Shown here: piece by piece, positions 27,301 to 41,297 of the stretch
Numbering within the stretch: position 1 is the first letter of the stretch
How the letters are laid out: the number at the start of each line of letters is the position of its first letter
Source: Lamellibrachia satsuma
Taxonomy: Eukaryota > Annelida > Polychaeta > Sabellida > Siboglinidae
DNA: 64,000 bases
Reading direction: 5' to 3'
NCBI GenBank assembly: GCA_033239005.1
Contig: BSQZ01000001.1
Coordinates: 7,944,000-8,007,999, forward strand
Made by a program: the position numbers and the translations under genes
Notes under the pieces: generated by a model
The model's input: the letters and a program-made list of their open reading frames with translations, nothing else
Told to the model about the DNA's origin: nothing
The model's database searches: none

Positions 27301-30300
27301 AACCAAATAAATTAAAAGCTCGAAATTTTATTAATCTGGAATATTATATAGCATGTCAACTACAATCTATGAAGAAATTGTTAATTTATCTTAAATACTT
27401 CTACTGAAACTAATCAATTTAAAACTAATATATTTCATATATTACTTAATTCTAGACAAGCATATAATAGCCACCCTAACTACTTTATAATTTAAAGTTG
27501 AAATACTTTTATTTATTGGTAATCAGCCACCTTAAAGGGAAATAAAAGTCATGGTGTTAGGTCTATGCACTTATAAGAGTTACTAAAACATAACCATTTG
27601 CGATTACAATTAAGAATATCAAACCAGTGGTTTACTAGGAAAACCTTGTTGAACACGCATCTTAATTTCATGGGCAACACCATACTGTTAGGTAACCCTA
27701 CGTCACTAACAAATTTCGCTCGCCAAATGAAAATATATTTGTATACACCTATTCCTGTATTTGCCACTATGATGTGGCCATTTTGTTTGCATCAAAACTC
27801 AACTTATGTAACATAACTAGCCCTCTTTCTGAGAAAATAGCACGTTTATCAGTCTCGCTGGTTAACATGTCAGCGCTCAGTCAACTGGAGAAATGATCGG
27901 AATCTCCCACTTTTAGAACACATTCTGAGTAAATCAGTGGCGTGATATTCTTGATTTTAATTGCACGTGGTTAGTTTTTATTATCTCTTAAGTGCATGGC
28001 CACCAAACCATGACATTTGTTTCGCTTTAAGGACTGCACTGTAGAAAAGATTTCCTGCTCAATTTTTTTTTAATTGAATGAATTGTGTTCTTGTTTAATA
28101 GGACAATGGACGTATCAGTGTAGGAACCGTGAAGCCAGGTACCCTTCAAATGACCATAGATAACTTGTCTCCTGAAGACTCGAGCAACTACACATGCATT
28201 GCAACAAACACTGGTGGTGAATGGCGGCAGAATGGTTCAATCGTGGTTGAATGTAAGTGAATATTACACAAGTGTGGTTAAACACCATTAATATTATTAG
28301 TTGTTGGCAGTATATGACTTAGTATATGTGATGTGACATCTGATCTTAATTTTGGTAAATGATAAACCACATAACATTTAAGGTAGCCGGTGCAGCTAAT
28401 GTGTCAGTTGATTTTTTTATTGTTTTCCTCAAAACATGCTACGAAATATTGAACTGAAATAATCATGCTGCACTAACATCATATTTCTCCAATCCATCCT
28501 TTAAAAAAACCAGTCCTTTTGGAAATCCCCCTGACTTGGAAATGCTGATGATGTTTCCGTAGTAATGGCTGTATGTGCTTCAAGTCACCATGTACTTCTA
28601 ACCAGCATAAATTCATTCGCCGTGAACAAGGAACATATCGTCTGGTTATTGTGATTCCAGTACATTGCAGTACGATGCCTACTTAAATTAATCGGCAGAT
28701 ATCAGCGGCTAACTTAGTTTATTCTGTCATTGATGCGGTAACAGAACCTGTCAGTTGCTGTGACCTGGTGACCCTGCCAGATAATGGGCCAATCAAGTGA
28801 TCTTGTGCATGTGTAAACAACTGACCATGTGTACCGACACTGGGCTGGTGTAATCCGATCTTGATAGACCGACAGCAAGTTACAAATGCAGGTGCGAGAG
28901 CTTTTGTGGCGGGAAAATTTGTTTGGGGTTTTCTCAAAATGATATAAAATGGCATTTTGGCTATTTTTTTCATATAATAAAAAAATAAATATAAAACATC
29001 ATCAAATAGTTTAAAAATTCACTAATATGGACTATTATTTAGTATTTCAACTACGATTTGTGAAGAAATGGTTGGTTTATCTTTAAACACTTACTGAAAC
29101 TACTCAATTCAAAACAAGCATAGACTAGCCACCCCAGCTACCTTAATTGCCACTTTTATATGGTATCAACTATTTGGAAGAAATAAAAATAATAAAATGT
29201 CACTTCCTGAATAATACAATGTAACTTCTTAACTATTTAACCCTGGGAGTGACCACTGAGCCGATTTCATTCCACATGATCAGTGCAAAAAGTGTTTGGG
29301 CCGATTTTGGTATCGCTCTATACGAAAAAAAAATTTCCTTCCCCAGTACCTCACACAGGAACAAGTGGTATCATTGGAAAGCTGAATCATTCTTTGTTCT
29401 GATTCAAATTCATTCATAAGCATAGTCGATGATAGCTAATGACGATCTAGCTTGCAGTTGGTGCCCATATTTGGCTGGTTTTAGTATGCTCCGCAGAATA
29501 AATTTATGTCTCTATCATAGAGTTACATCATTAATAACCCCCCCCCCCTATAAACAAGAGCGACAAGCCAGCTTACTGCAGTGAAGCGGGTGTGGACCAC
29601 TGGCCGTCATTTCATTGCATGGCAAATACAGTTGCATCCACTGCATGACACATAGGGTAGTACTGTTTATAGTGTGAACATAGCATGTTACAAATAGTTG
29701 TCTAACATATGTAAGTAAGTAAGTAAGTGAGTAAGTAAGTTAATGTATTTCCTCCTCACCATCATCATTTACAATATAAGGCAAACAAAAGCAATGAAGA
29801 TGAGGTGGCTACCAGAGAATTAGAAACTAGTAGCCAGTGACGATGACCCCAGGAACCAATTAACTTGAAGATTTGTCATTGTCATTTGTTCTTAATGGGG
29901 CATGGCCACCAGACTGATAAATAATTTGGGTGAGGGTGGTCCCAGCAGTTGTGTTATAAGTGTGGGCAGTTGGGTTGTTCATACATGCATTAGTGTTAAA
30001 CTCTTCAAGACAAACATTTTGGAGGCTTGCTGGAGAAAGTTGTGGGACAACGAATATGGTTATTTCCTGTGTGGCTTACAGCTGTACGAATTGACAGAAG
30101 ACAGGATCTAACATCTCGTTATTTTCAGATAATTTATGTTGCAAATGTTTGTGCTGTGTTAGTGTATATGTGAATGAATGTAACAGTTTCGAAAATGTTC
30201 TGAAATATCAATATATTACAGTTAAATAATCGATCATGTGTAGTGGTGCTACTGTTATAGTTAATATGTTATGATATTTGATATATAAGGTGCATGGATA

Positions 30301-33300
30301 GTTTGTGCACGTAATAAGGTATTAAGTATATATAGCTATGTAGTATTAATATCTTATTAGTACTGTATATCTATAGATATATGACGACGACTGGGTGCTG
30401 TACAGTATAAACACTGGGCCTCCAGTGGGTTCTTGCCTTGCAGCAGCATGAATGTCACTGGTCCATGCCGGCATCACTTTATCATGTGTCAACTGATAAG
30501 AGCTTAGCGGTCTTGTTTTACTAACGGGTGTTCTATTTATGTCTATGGTCTCTATTCGTAGTAGCTAAATATATAACATGTAGCTAAATATGTCTCTATT
30601 CATAGTAGCTAAATATATAACATGTTATACCTTTGGAAAGTTCTGTGATTGGCCTATTCGAATAACAAGCGGGCTATATGCAGCGAATGAGCAATCATCA
30701 TTACAACATGTGTTTGGGCTGTCTGAGCTTTTTATTTACTAATCCACCATTTTGTTTTCTCACTTTGTTCTGTGTCAGTTCACTTAAAGCCGGATTATTT
30801 CCAGTTTCCGCATCAATATTTCGGCAAATTGAATGACAGCATTAGTGAATCCCGCTATTATACTAGTTCAGACACTTAGAGCAATGTTGCAGGCTTTTTT
30901 GAGGTAAATATCATCAAGTTGCCATCGCGGTTTCCGCTGGCTTCGATAGTGGGACTGATGGGACTGTCTAAATCGGCGTAGTCCAATGTTGGAAACAAAT
31001 CATAAAAATAAAAGTTCTCAACATATTTGATTCGTTTTTGTTTTAATTTGTAGCTAATATGTATTGCTACATTTTTTTAACTGGACATTGGGACATACAG
31101 CCACTCAGTAATTATCTAGTAGCAGGGTGAAAATAAAAAAATTTGCTTTCTTTTTTATGAAATTCAAAAGGTAATACACCCATGATAAGATTATGTGCTG
31201 TAGTTTTTATTATAATAAAGTATTTTAGCAACAAAATGTTAATAACCTACGATTTATGGAAAATTTATCATTGGCCACTCCTAGGGTTAATAAATAATAC
31301 TGACATAATTAAAATGTATTCATCACGGAAACAGTTTAGTTGAGAATCTGTTGCATTGAAAATCCCTGGTTTCTTTATGGAAATACTTGTGTGCAGATTT
31401 TGTTTGTTTGTGTTTGTCCAAACTTAGTTCAACTCTCCGTTTGTGTTTTTAGATACGCCTCGTATTCACGCTGCTGATAACATCAATCAAGTGTACACGT
31501 GGGCAGGCATGGTGCGCAACATGACGTGTCACTCGATGGGCGAGCCCGAGCCTCTCGTTAAGTGGTATCGCTTCGGCGAGCTGCTTGAGAACAACCAGAC
31601 CAACAAGATCTACGAGATGGGCCGCAACAGTGCGCTACAAGTGGGTATTAGTTTAAACTTCCTCTCTCACATCTTGTCTGTCCATACTGTAATATTCTGC
31701 CCAAATGGAGGTTTTGGAAACAAAATAAGTGATCATGGTTCGAATCCACCTGCTGCTGTTTCGACACTTGAGCAATTTCATTCATCCCACATTGCTTGTG
31801 CATTTCGGAAGAGATTAAAGCCGTCTCCTGGTGTCTATGCCAGGCGAAGTAAAAGATCCTACACAGGGAAATGAAAAAACCTGCTGTGGACTCACAGAGT
31901 GTTCTTGATCTACAAAGACCCACATGGATGCCGCATTAGCTGCTGCTAAAACACTTGTTCTGATAAAGGAGCAAGCGCCGTGAGCCTCTTGTCTAGGTGG
32001 ATACTGGTGCTATATGAAACCAAATGTTATTATTGGTATCTTGTCTGTACAACCTGACAGACTTAAATATCTCTTGCCACTTGGGATTATAAAATGTCTG
32101 ATTTCCACACAGGAGCTTCATAGTCTTGCACTTACAAATAATGGGCACTCGCAAAGCTACAAATTAACCTTTTATAATTAGCTCACATATTATACCAATC
32201 TTTGCCAATTATATTGGTCAGTTTAATATCTTTAATGGTTCATCAATTCATTCTTTTCTCATTATGTGCCCTAGATCTCCCTCTTCTCGATTTTACATTA
32301 CCCACTCTTTGCAATACTTCTTTATTTTGCCATATTAAATTGTATTCTTATAGAAAGAACGTTTATGTTGCATCATATGTACCCTAGCACGTCTACCTTT
32401 CACTGGTTACGTGGCAACTGGTTTGTGTGTTTCCCAGGTGAAGGTTCGGGAAGAAGATGAGGGGTGGATCTATGGAATGTACACGTGTCGTTCTGGGAAC
32501 AAGATGGGCAGCGCCGACTGGGAGATCGAGCTGAAGAGAGCAAGTAAGTGGCACGGTCATCATGACAACCTGCTTGCAAACAATGACCAGTGGTACTTAT
32601 ATTTTGTTTTTTACCATAATTTTAAATATGTCTATCACATTGCATGCAATGTTTTTTGTTATAATAGTTGCTTTTTGTTTTATTTTGTGTGCATCTGTGT
32701 GTGTGTGTCATTAGAAAGTGAACATTCTTTGAATGGATGGTCATTATGGTTTCTTGGATTTTTTTATTAGACATTTTATTAACCTCACAAGAAACTTTTG
32801 GCCACTTCTTACGGCCTTCATCAGCAAACTGACATAGTCCGCCATCAAAGGCCATGTGAAGCTGCCAAAGTATTCAGAAAATTCAGCCAATTCTCTTGTG
32901 AGTTAAATAAGATGACCAATGAAAGTGATAATTGTTTTAATAACCAATTAAGAAAGTTTTCATTTTGTGCATAACCTTGCATATTCTTACCTTAGGCTGT
33001 GACAGGCAGACTTGGGGTCAGTTACATTGTAATTAAAATTGAAATGCCATTTCAAATTCCCGAACTGGAATTGATGTTTTGTTTTTAAACATAATTGGAA
33101 TTGGTAAAAATGTTATTGGTGTTTTCAGTTTCTTTTCCAATTACATGATATAACTTTTTAACTCAAATTATTCGCTACAAGTAATCTATAAATATGCTAT
33201 GTTGCATATATCATATTTTTTTGCCGTTATGTACCATAATATGCAGAAGTTGTCAAATCAAACATGGTTTAAAAACAGGGGTACCTGACAAGCCAGCTGC

Positions 33301-36300
33301 CATCACAGTGAAGGAGTCGACGCCCACATTCGTCCTGCTGTCAGTGGAGAGTCCTGTTGACGATGGTGGTAACCGCATCACACGCTACCGGGTGGCATAT
33401 GACATGAACTCTGAGGAGTTTGCTCTCGGTGAGTGTATTTATTGTCATCTACATGAAGCATTTGTTGATGCAGACAGCAGCAGAACTTATGCTGCTAGTT
33501 GTCCATCAGATGTTGGGTCAGTGTAAATGTGTCGCTGCGCCCAGCTTTTTAATGGCAGCATCTAATGCAGTTTAAAGCTGCCTCCTCAATTTGATTTTTT
33601 TCTCTCATCTCGTTTGGGGCTCGTTTCATGAAAAATCAAACCTATTTAGTATCCACTACGAAATGGTAGCACGTTTGTACAATTTTTTTTGTTTGTTTTG
33701 GTGAAATCATTTAAATATTTTTTTAAATGGTAAAAGTGGTCAGGCTCTTTATACCATATCATAAAGCTATTCACACTTGTAAGTTACCTCATCTAATGAT
33801 CAAAATCAATTCTTTCAATGATTTTAACAAAAGTACAACATCTTATCAAGCCGACATCACATATTACTTAACTATTCACACAGCACAAATTTGAGCATCA
33901 ACGAACCTGATTCGCGATGGCCAAAATCAAATGAGGAGGGAGTTTTAAATCAGCAGCAAGGTGACTGTGATGGACATGGGCAGTTGCAAACTGATACTGT
34001 GACATTGGGCTGCGTAATTATACTCATGTGGCTATCTTGTTTGTTCTCTGTGCAGAAAATGCTCGCACGTCGACCGACACACGTAAGTTCTTGCCTCATA
34101 CTACACACGATGTCAGTAAACCTCCATGGCTCGACTTTGCATGTGTCAGTCGAGTTTCTGGTCCATCACTGCGGTTTCCACCACCCGCAGTCACTGTCAA
34201 ATAGGGCATACATGTTAAGAAATGCTCCTTTAGATGTTTCACACATGATTTACTCTGAATCTGTTGGATGCACAGTTGATTTCAACAGATTTTTAGTGAG
34301 ACATGTTAGAATGGTATCCACTATGACAATTCGTGTGATCAATAGTATGACGATAAACATAATAAATTGTACTTTGAATGGCTTGATGTCCCGGTTTCTT
34401 GGAATGTGTGAGTGAGTCAGCCAAGATATTCTAAATAATACATTATATGTTTAGTAACTGCAGGAATAAAAAGTAAACATAAATCAGCTATGAGATGGTA
34501 TGGTGTACTATGGTATGGTATGGTATGCCATGGTATACCATGGTATTACATGGTATTACATGGTATACCATGACATTACATGGTAAACTGTGGTAGACCA
34601 TGCTTTTTCATATATTGTGTATGATAATTGTATGGTATACCTGTTTCAAAACACCATGGTGTTTTAGCATGGAATAAAATGGTATATTTTCATTAGGGTG
34701 CAGGAACATAACTGACCTATTGAGGTGATCTGTGTGAAATAACACAGTTTAAAAAGCCGTCTTTCTACCATGTGATTATTGCAGTGACTTTAGTTGTTCA
34801 ATTATCTTACCTTTACTGTGAGGTCCTGCTCGTTTTGTTTGACAACGCTTGTTTTCACCTTCAATAAGTCGTTATGATCCCTAGCCAGAAAAAAACACCA
34901 CATCCAGTCGCCATAAAGCACAGCCAACAAAAAATAATTTTTCCACAAAAACTGTTGACAAGACAACAAAACAAAACAGTGTAACAAAAGAACATATTTT
35001 AATCAAAGCGAGGGTTATTCTCTGGGGATGCCCTCAAGTGATGATTTCTTATACAAGGATTTTGAATTAGAGGCAGTGCATCTAAACATCACAACACCTG
35101 TTATTTGGTCAAACATCAGTAGTAGATTCAGTATGAGCTGTTGTATACCTAGATCTTGAGAGTTAGTTAAAGGTGCAGTTTTTTGCCAACTCCTTCAGAT
35201 ACGAATCTGTCAAGTCCAGAGCCATTTTTCTGAGTGCCTTGTACCTGGCGTATGTTGGAATGAATTAACTTTATTCAGTCACAATAATTGCAATAACAAG
35301 TGTAATGTCACACGTAAATATGTCCATGTTACTTCAGCAAATATTCCTGTACATGAAACATAGTTCCTAGGCTCACAGTTCAACAAAAGATTAATTTTGT
35401 TACGTTGCAATAAATCATAACAGTTTGTTAACATTCAGAGGGGCAAGAGGTCAAGAAACTTCTCTGCTAAATGGTTTAAGAATATCTGTAAATTATAGAA
35501 ACAGTGGCTAATTAGGAGTAACTCTACATAATATCCTACGATACTGAGGAACAAAATGAGTACAAGAAATTTCAGTGAGCGCCAGAAGAGGGCTCCCTTA
35601 TATCTGTGATGTCACTTTGCACAGTTTACCTCGTAGTTCCTTGTGCACCCCATTTGATTATACATTTTCATTAGAGGTCGTTGCTGTTAGCTCATACTAA
35701 GTTGATGATGAACCGGAAATTGTTTTGACAGATTGAGTTTGTGCATGTCACCCTTCAGTGTGAACTACTTGTCCAAAATAGTTAAGCAATTAACCATTGG
35801 TTATTTATGTTACCAAGCGTGTTGTAGTTGATGAATTGACGACATGATGTAGTGACAGCTAACACGGATGACAGAGAGACTGTCTCGTTTGTCTATCAAC
35901 TATCAACCTGTTTGGTTTTATCGGCGTCGTAGAAACAAACATTTGAAAAATAGTGTATTTCCATTTGGAATTACTGCGATGATAGTTCGACTTTTTATGC
36001 AAGATAAATAATGTATATCGATTATGTAAAAGATATTTACATAGTGAATTAACAAATAATGTAATCTATACAATATATTTGGGTAGAGAGAATGTGAAAA
36101 CTAAAACAAAAACAGTGAACCAGGGTCAGTGCATCTTGAAAGGTGGTTTATGTTAAATGTAAATATTTGTCATACAACTATGTATACTACATGCATGGTT
36201 GCATGCATGCATTACGTGAATGCACGCATACACGCACGTACGTGATGTGGACAGACAGTAACATGTTCAAACATGTTACTGTCTGTTTTCATGTTCATTT

Positions 36301-38262
36301 GCATAAAACAAACTGATGCATGTTACTTTATTATACAAGATGCAAAAGAAGGCACTAAAACTATATCTACTGTTTGATTTCAAGGCAATATTCACAAAGC
36401 ACATGACATAACTGTACCATAACACAAAGCACATGATATAACTGTACCATAACACAAAGCACATGATATAACTGTACCATAACACAAAGCACATGATATA
36501 ACTGTACCATAACACAAAGCGTAGGTCAGATTTCAGAATCTACACAATACCTTTGTGCCATTCAGCGAATCAAACTACAGCTTAGATTTTGATTCCCATT
36601 ATTTCACATGTACTTTTGGTTACATGATGTAAATATTGGCATCTTTAATTATTAGTGTTGTCTCTTGAAGTTCCTTTTGTCACATCTTTCAAGAGGTATC
36701 AGTATCTCTTGGTTCCATGTCCTCTGTTTGGCACACTGCTATTACTTGCAAGTTCCCAAATAATAATAATAAAATCACATTTACCAGGGTATAACTGTGT
36801 CAGCTCTCTTTCTGTCTTTATTGTCACATAACAAGATTAAAGTTTACATGTTTTGTGTGGTTTTGTTTATCATAATTTTAAGACTTTATTCCCCTCTTGA
36901 ATTTTTGTGTGTTGTAATCTCGTTTTGCAATTTAAAATGTCCACATATGAGAAATGTCCTAAACTTGTATATATATTATGTCAATAATAATACTTCAGAT
37001 ACAATGCACATACGAAAATAGTTAATCAAATACTTAATTAATGAAGGCTGCATGTGATATTTAACAGTATGTTTTTAGATCTGGCGCACCCAAAAAGAAG
37101 ATAGAGTCAGTGGTATTTAATGGTTATTCAGTTATGTTAACCGTTAACCTGTTATGTTAATCAGTGTTTATGTCAGACTTTGTTCTGATAGACTATGCCA
37201 CAATGTTTATTGTCTTTGAGAAATATACTCTGTGTCAGTTGCTGTTTTGTTGAACACGTTTACTTAAACTTTTATACTTTATGATATTCCATTTTGTGGT
37301 ATGCAGTGTTTGATAAGTTTGATTCCTGCAGAATTCTTGGTTTGTATTTCAGTGTGGTGTTGTTCTGTAATACTTTCAAATAGATTTTATGAACTGTTCA
37401 TTGATCCTGGCTAACTTTGTAACACAAAGTGTGAGTTATTAAGAGTAATTAGTCAAGCTGAAGATTAAGAAATACTTATAGGAAATTTGACACAATACTA
37501 AGAATTTTAGGAATATAGTACAAAGAAACGAGGTAGCTTTATTAAACACAATGGCCTGAGCAGTGTCATCTTGTATCATTAAGAGCTACCTTGAAGAAAT
37601 TTTTTGTAAATGCTGTAGTAATTGCTAACAAAATTACCGAGTATAAGCATAAACAAGTGTATTACTAAAATATATTAAGTAACATTTTTATACCTTTGTA
37701 GTCACATTTTATTATCTTTGTGGTCACATTTATGTACACTTATCGAGCTAGTTTTATGGTTGCTCTGCTTAAGCTCGGTGAAAGGTAACGGAATTGTGAA
37801 AGTGAAGATTTTGACAAGGACGTTTGTGGTGTTTTGCAGGCCAGGAGATCCGCATTGAGAACCTACAGCCCAGCACCATGTATACCTTCAAGGTGCGCGC
37901 ACGCAATGAGATCGGCTTCGGTAGTCCCCTTGAGCACACCTACATCACTGAGGCCATCCGTAAGTGTAGTTCTACCTTGTGACCACTGGTTAGATATATG
38001 GTATGTGTGCTCCAGTAATCTGAGTTAGCTAAAGGAAAAGGCAAGGCATTATTCATCCTATCTTCAGTGAAACATATCTTGTGAACCCTTATTTTTATGT
38101 GCACCTGTCATTACATTATTCTATGTGACCACAATAGTAAAACTATTGAGTATAGCATAGCTACCTTTCAGAATGTTGAGGCATGTTGAGTTTGTGTTGC
38201 CAATGTGACCTGCAGCGTTCCGCGGGTCCCAAAACTAATTGAATTACACTAAGGCAAACAGA

Positions 38263-38329
<67 letters not shown>

Positions 38330-41266
38330 TTATTCGCACAGAAGAACAATTAACTGAGACATAACGTTACATGGCAGACTAACCAAAATGTACTTAATTT
38401 ATGTGATGAACTGTTTAACTTAACCAAAATGAAATACGTCAGAAACTGAAACCACGGCAGAAACTATGATAGCTGTCATGGATAGAACACAGATTATTTT
38501 CATGCCACCACCACATTTCACGTCCTAATATCCTAACAAACAGTAGCCTGCACACAGCCAATGCACATTAGTAATATGGATTACTATGTAAATAGTATTC
38601 CACATAATAGCAATAAAGTGGTTGAATAAGAAAGCATGGCCCAGTCATTCAGTTGACGTCCACTATCATGTGCCATCATGTTAACAGGTTGGACTGTTAT
38701 AGCAACATAACACAATAATACTGATCACGATGCCTGTGCGTCTACGTGTAATAGCGTACCGACCATGCAACATAACTTTCACAAATAAATGTAACACCCG
38801 AATGTAACTCCTTGCAGGACATTCAGTACACAACAGTAACGCTTGAACATTGTAACACGACTAGTGCTGCCATCTAATGACAACAGGGGAACACCATTCC
38901 ACATCGGGGAACCGATACTGCCGACAATACTACTACTGACATTACTCATTAAAACCTAATGCCACTGCATGATACACTGTCACCGTAGTACTAATTCTAT
39001 TATGCATTCCGTGACTCGTTCTTGGTAACACATTATACATTAATTAATCTGTTCGCTAGGACGATATGCAAACTCTAGCATGCCATTGTCATTGACGGTG
39101 GCTAACTTAACTAGGTCTAGGACATTTGAGACATCTCACCATCAAAAGTAGATATTGTAATGAATAAGCTATCAGCAAATAGCTACAAATCCGAGCAAAT
39201 AAACACAATGACAGAGTGTCATACAAACATAATGCTCTGCCCCAAACGTGCATGTCTCATTTACGTGTAAGTCAGATGTGATTTCTGACCCAGACAGAAG
39301 AACACCCGTTACGCGGAAAAATATGATAACCCGCCTTCCCGTTTGCGCATCCGTTCCTGCGCACATTTATTACCGTAAGTTGGGAAATGTCAATGCAGCG
39401 CCCTAAAAGCCAGATTATACCAGCGACGCTACATAGGGTTATCACTGTCAGTGTATATTCACTGCATACCGTTATAATGGAGGATAAATGTAAAAGCCTG
39501 GGCCTAATGCCAGATACATAAAAGTCACAGGGTCACACTAACATTGAACAATATTTTTACTTGAGTGTATTAAAGTTGTGTAAGTTGGTAGTGAATAGGG
39601 GTGATCCTTGAGGACAGTTTCACTTTCGTGATGGTATCACGATAGCTGTATAACTATTGCAATACTATTGCGATAGTATCACAGGATAGTGAATAGCCAT
39701 GAAAACAGTCCCAAACCGTCAAGATAACACTCTTAAAGGTAGTTGTAGTATATTGGGTATGAATTTAACAGTTTGGTACCAGGGATGCAACAATACATCA
39801 AACTATTGATGCTTCTCAACAGTCGATGTGACAATACAATACTATCGATAGTATATTGACCTATCGATAGTAATGATAGTCGGAAAAAAATTCAACAGCA
39901 TTACTTGTGTCACTGTAAAAATATAAATAAACATGTTTTTTTTTCAACTACACTGGATAATTTTATTTACTCATTGACCTAAAATCAACAATCGTCAATT
40001 AGTGCAGTGTCATTCACGGATTACAAATTTTTAATCAATTACCTCCATGGATACGCAATAGCGCCACCCGTCAATTATAGTTTAGGACTGTTTTCCTGGC
40101 TGTTTATTATCCCATGATACTATCACAATACTATTTGGTTTTAAACCTCAGATATTTTCTTCAGGTAAATGTTCGTTTACTTTCATGCTTTCAGTCAGTA
40201 TTCCGTATGGCAAACAATGTTGCTACAGGAATTGTTTCAGAATCAAATGCCTTCTGTTGAAACCGCAAGCGCACCAGGTCGTGTTTTGAGAACGACGGGT
40301 AATTCCACCGCGTGCGTATCGAGTCACAGCTAGTTATACTCGAAAATACGAAGAGTGAATCGGACCTAACGCTGTATATAACTACGACTGTTACAATTGG
40401 GTTTATTTCTTTTGAATATTAACTTTTGGATCAAAGTACAAAGTTACGTTAAACTTAATATATTAGAGGGTTGTGACACCTAGCGGACAGTCCGTGAACC
40501 AGTCAGTTTATATAAAATCGGTATGTCGAAGGCGTATCACGATAGCCGATAAGTATTGTGCAGAAAAAATGCTGCGGTATACCGATATTGTGCTGGTAAC
40601 ACGGCGCAACCCTAGTAAATATGGGCGTCCGCAATTCACAAAACGTCTGCACGTTGTCGCTAGTAGTGATATTATGCGGACTTTTTTGTGAAGCTAGTTA
40701 TATTAAAACAAGATGGCAACTGTACGAAGCGACAACACAAAGTCAGATGAGATGATGATTGTGTTTAATTGTAGCGCCGGGATGGATAGTAAGGACAAGC
40801 GATTGAAACGATGATCTGTGGCTGTAACAAATGGGATAAAAACGATCTGAAACTATGTTGGCCCACCAGGCCAGTAAAATGTGGAAACTTGTGGCCCGAA
40901 CTGGCCCGGCAACCCCCAAAAAGGCAATGGGCAAGTGTTAATGTCAAGGCCTGTGTTGGAGAGTACAGATAATGCGTGCAGCACTTCTTTTTTATTCATA
41001 GACGAGTTGCGCTCAATGCTTGCTGTTTTATGTACACAGTAGCTTATATACACTGTTTTAATCAAGTTGTACAATTTTTAGTACGACTAAAATATATTAT
41101 CATAGTCATGAAACTATCACAATAGTATTGCAATAGTTATGCAGCTATTGCGATACTGAAACTGTCCCTGATAGTCGCCACTATTTGGTACCAACATACC
41201 CTCTAGTAAAAATATTGTTCCATGTTGGCAACGCAAACAGCCAGCCAATTTGTGTGTGTGTGTGCG

Positions 41267-41297
<31 letters not shown>

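Noticed and set aside
33891..34415. Plus-strand 174-codon frame in intron 6-7
   Set aside because: It has no domain, overlaps the microexon in a different frame and is consistent with chance in intron DNA.
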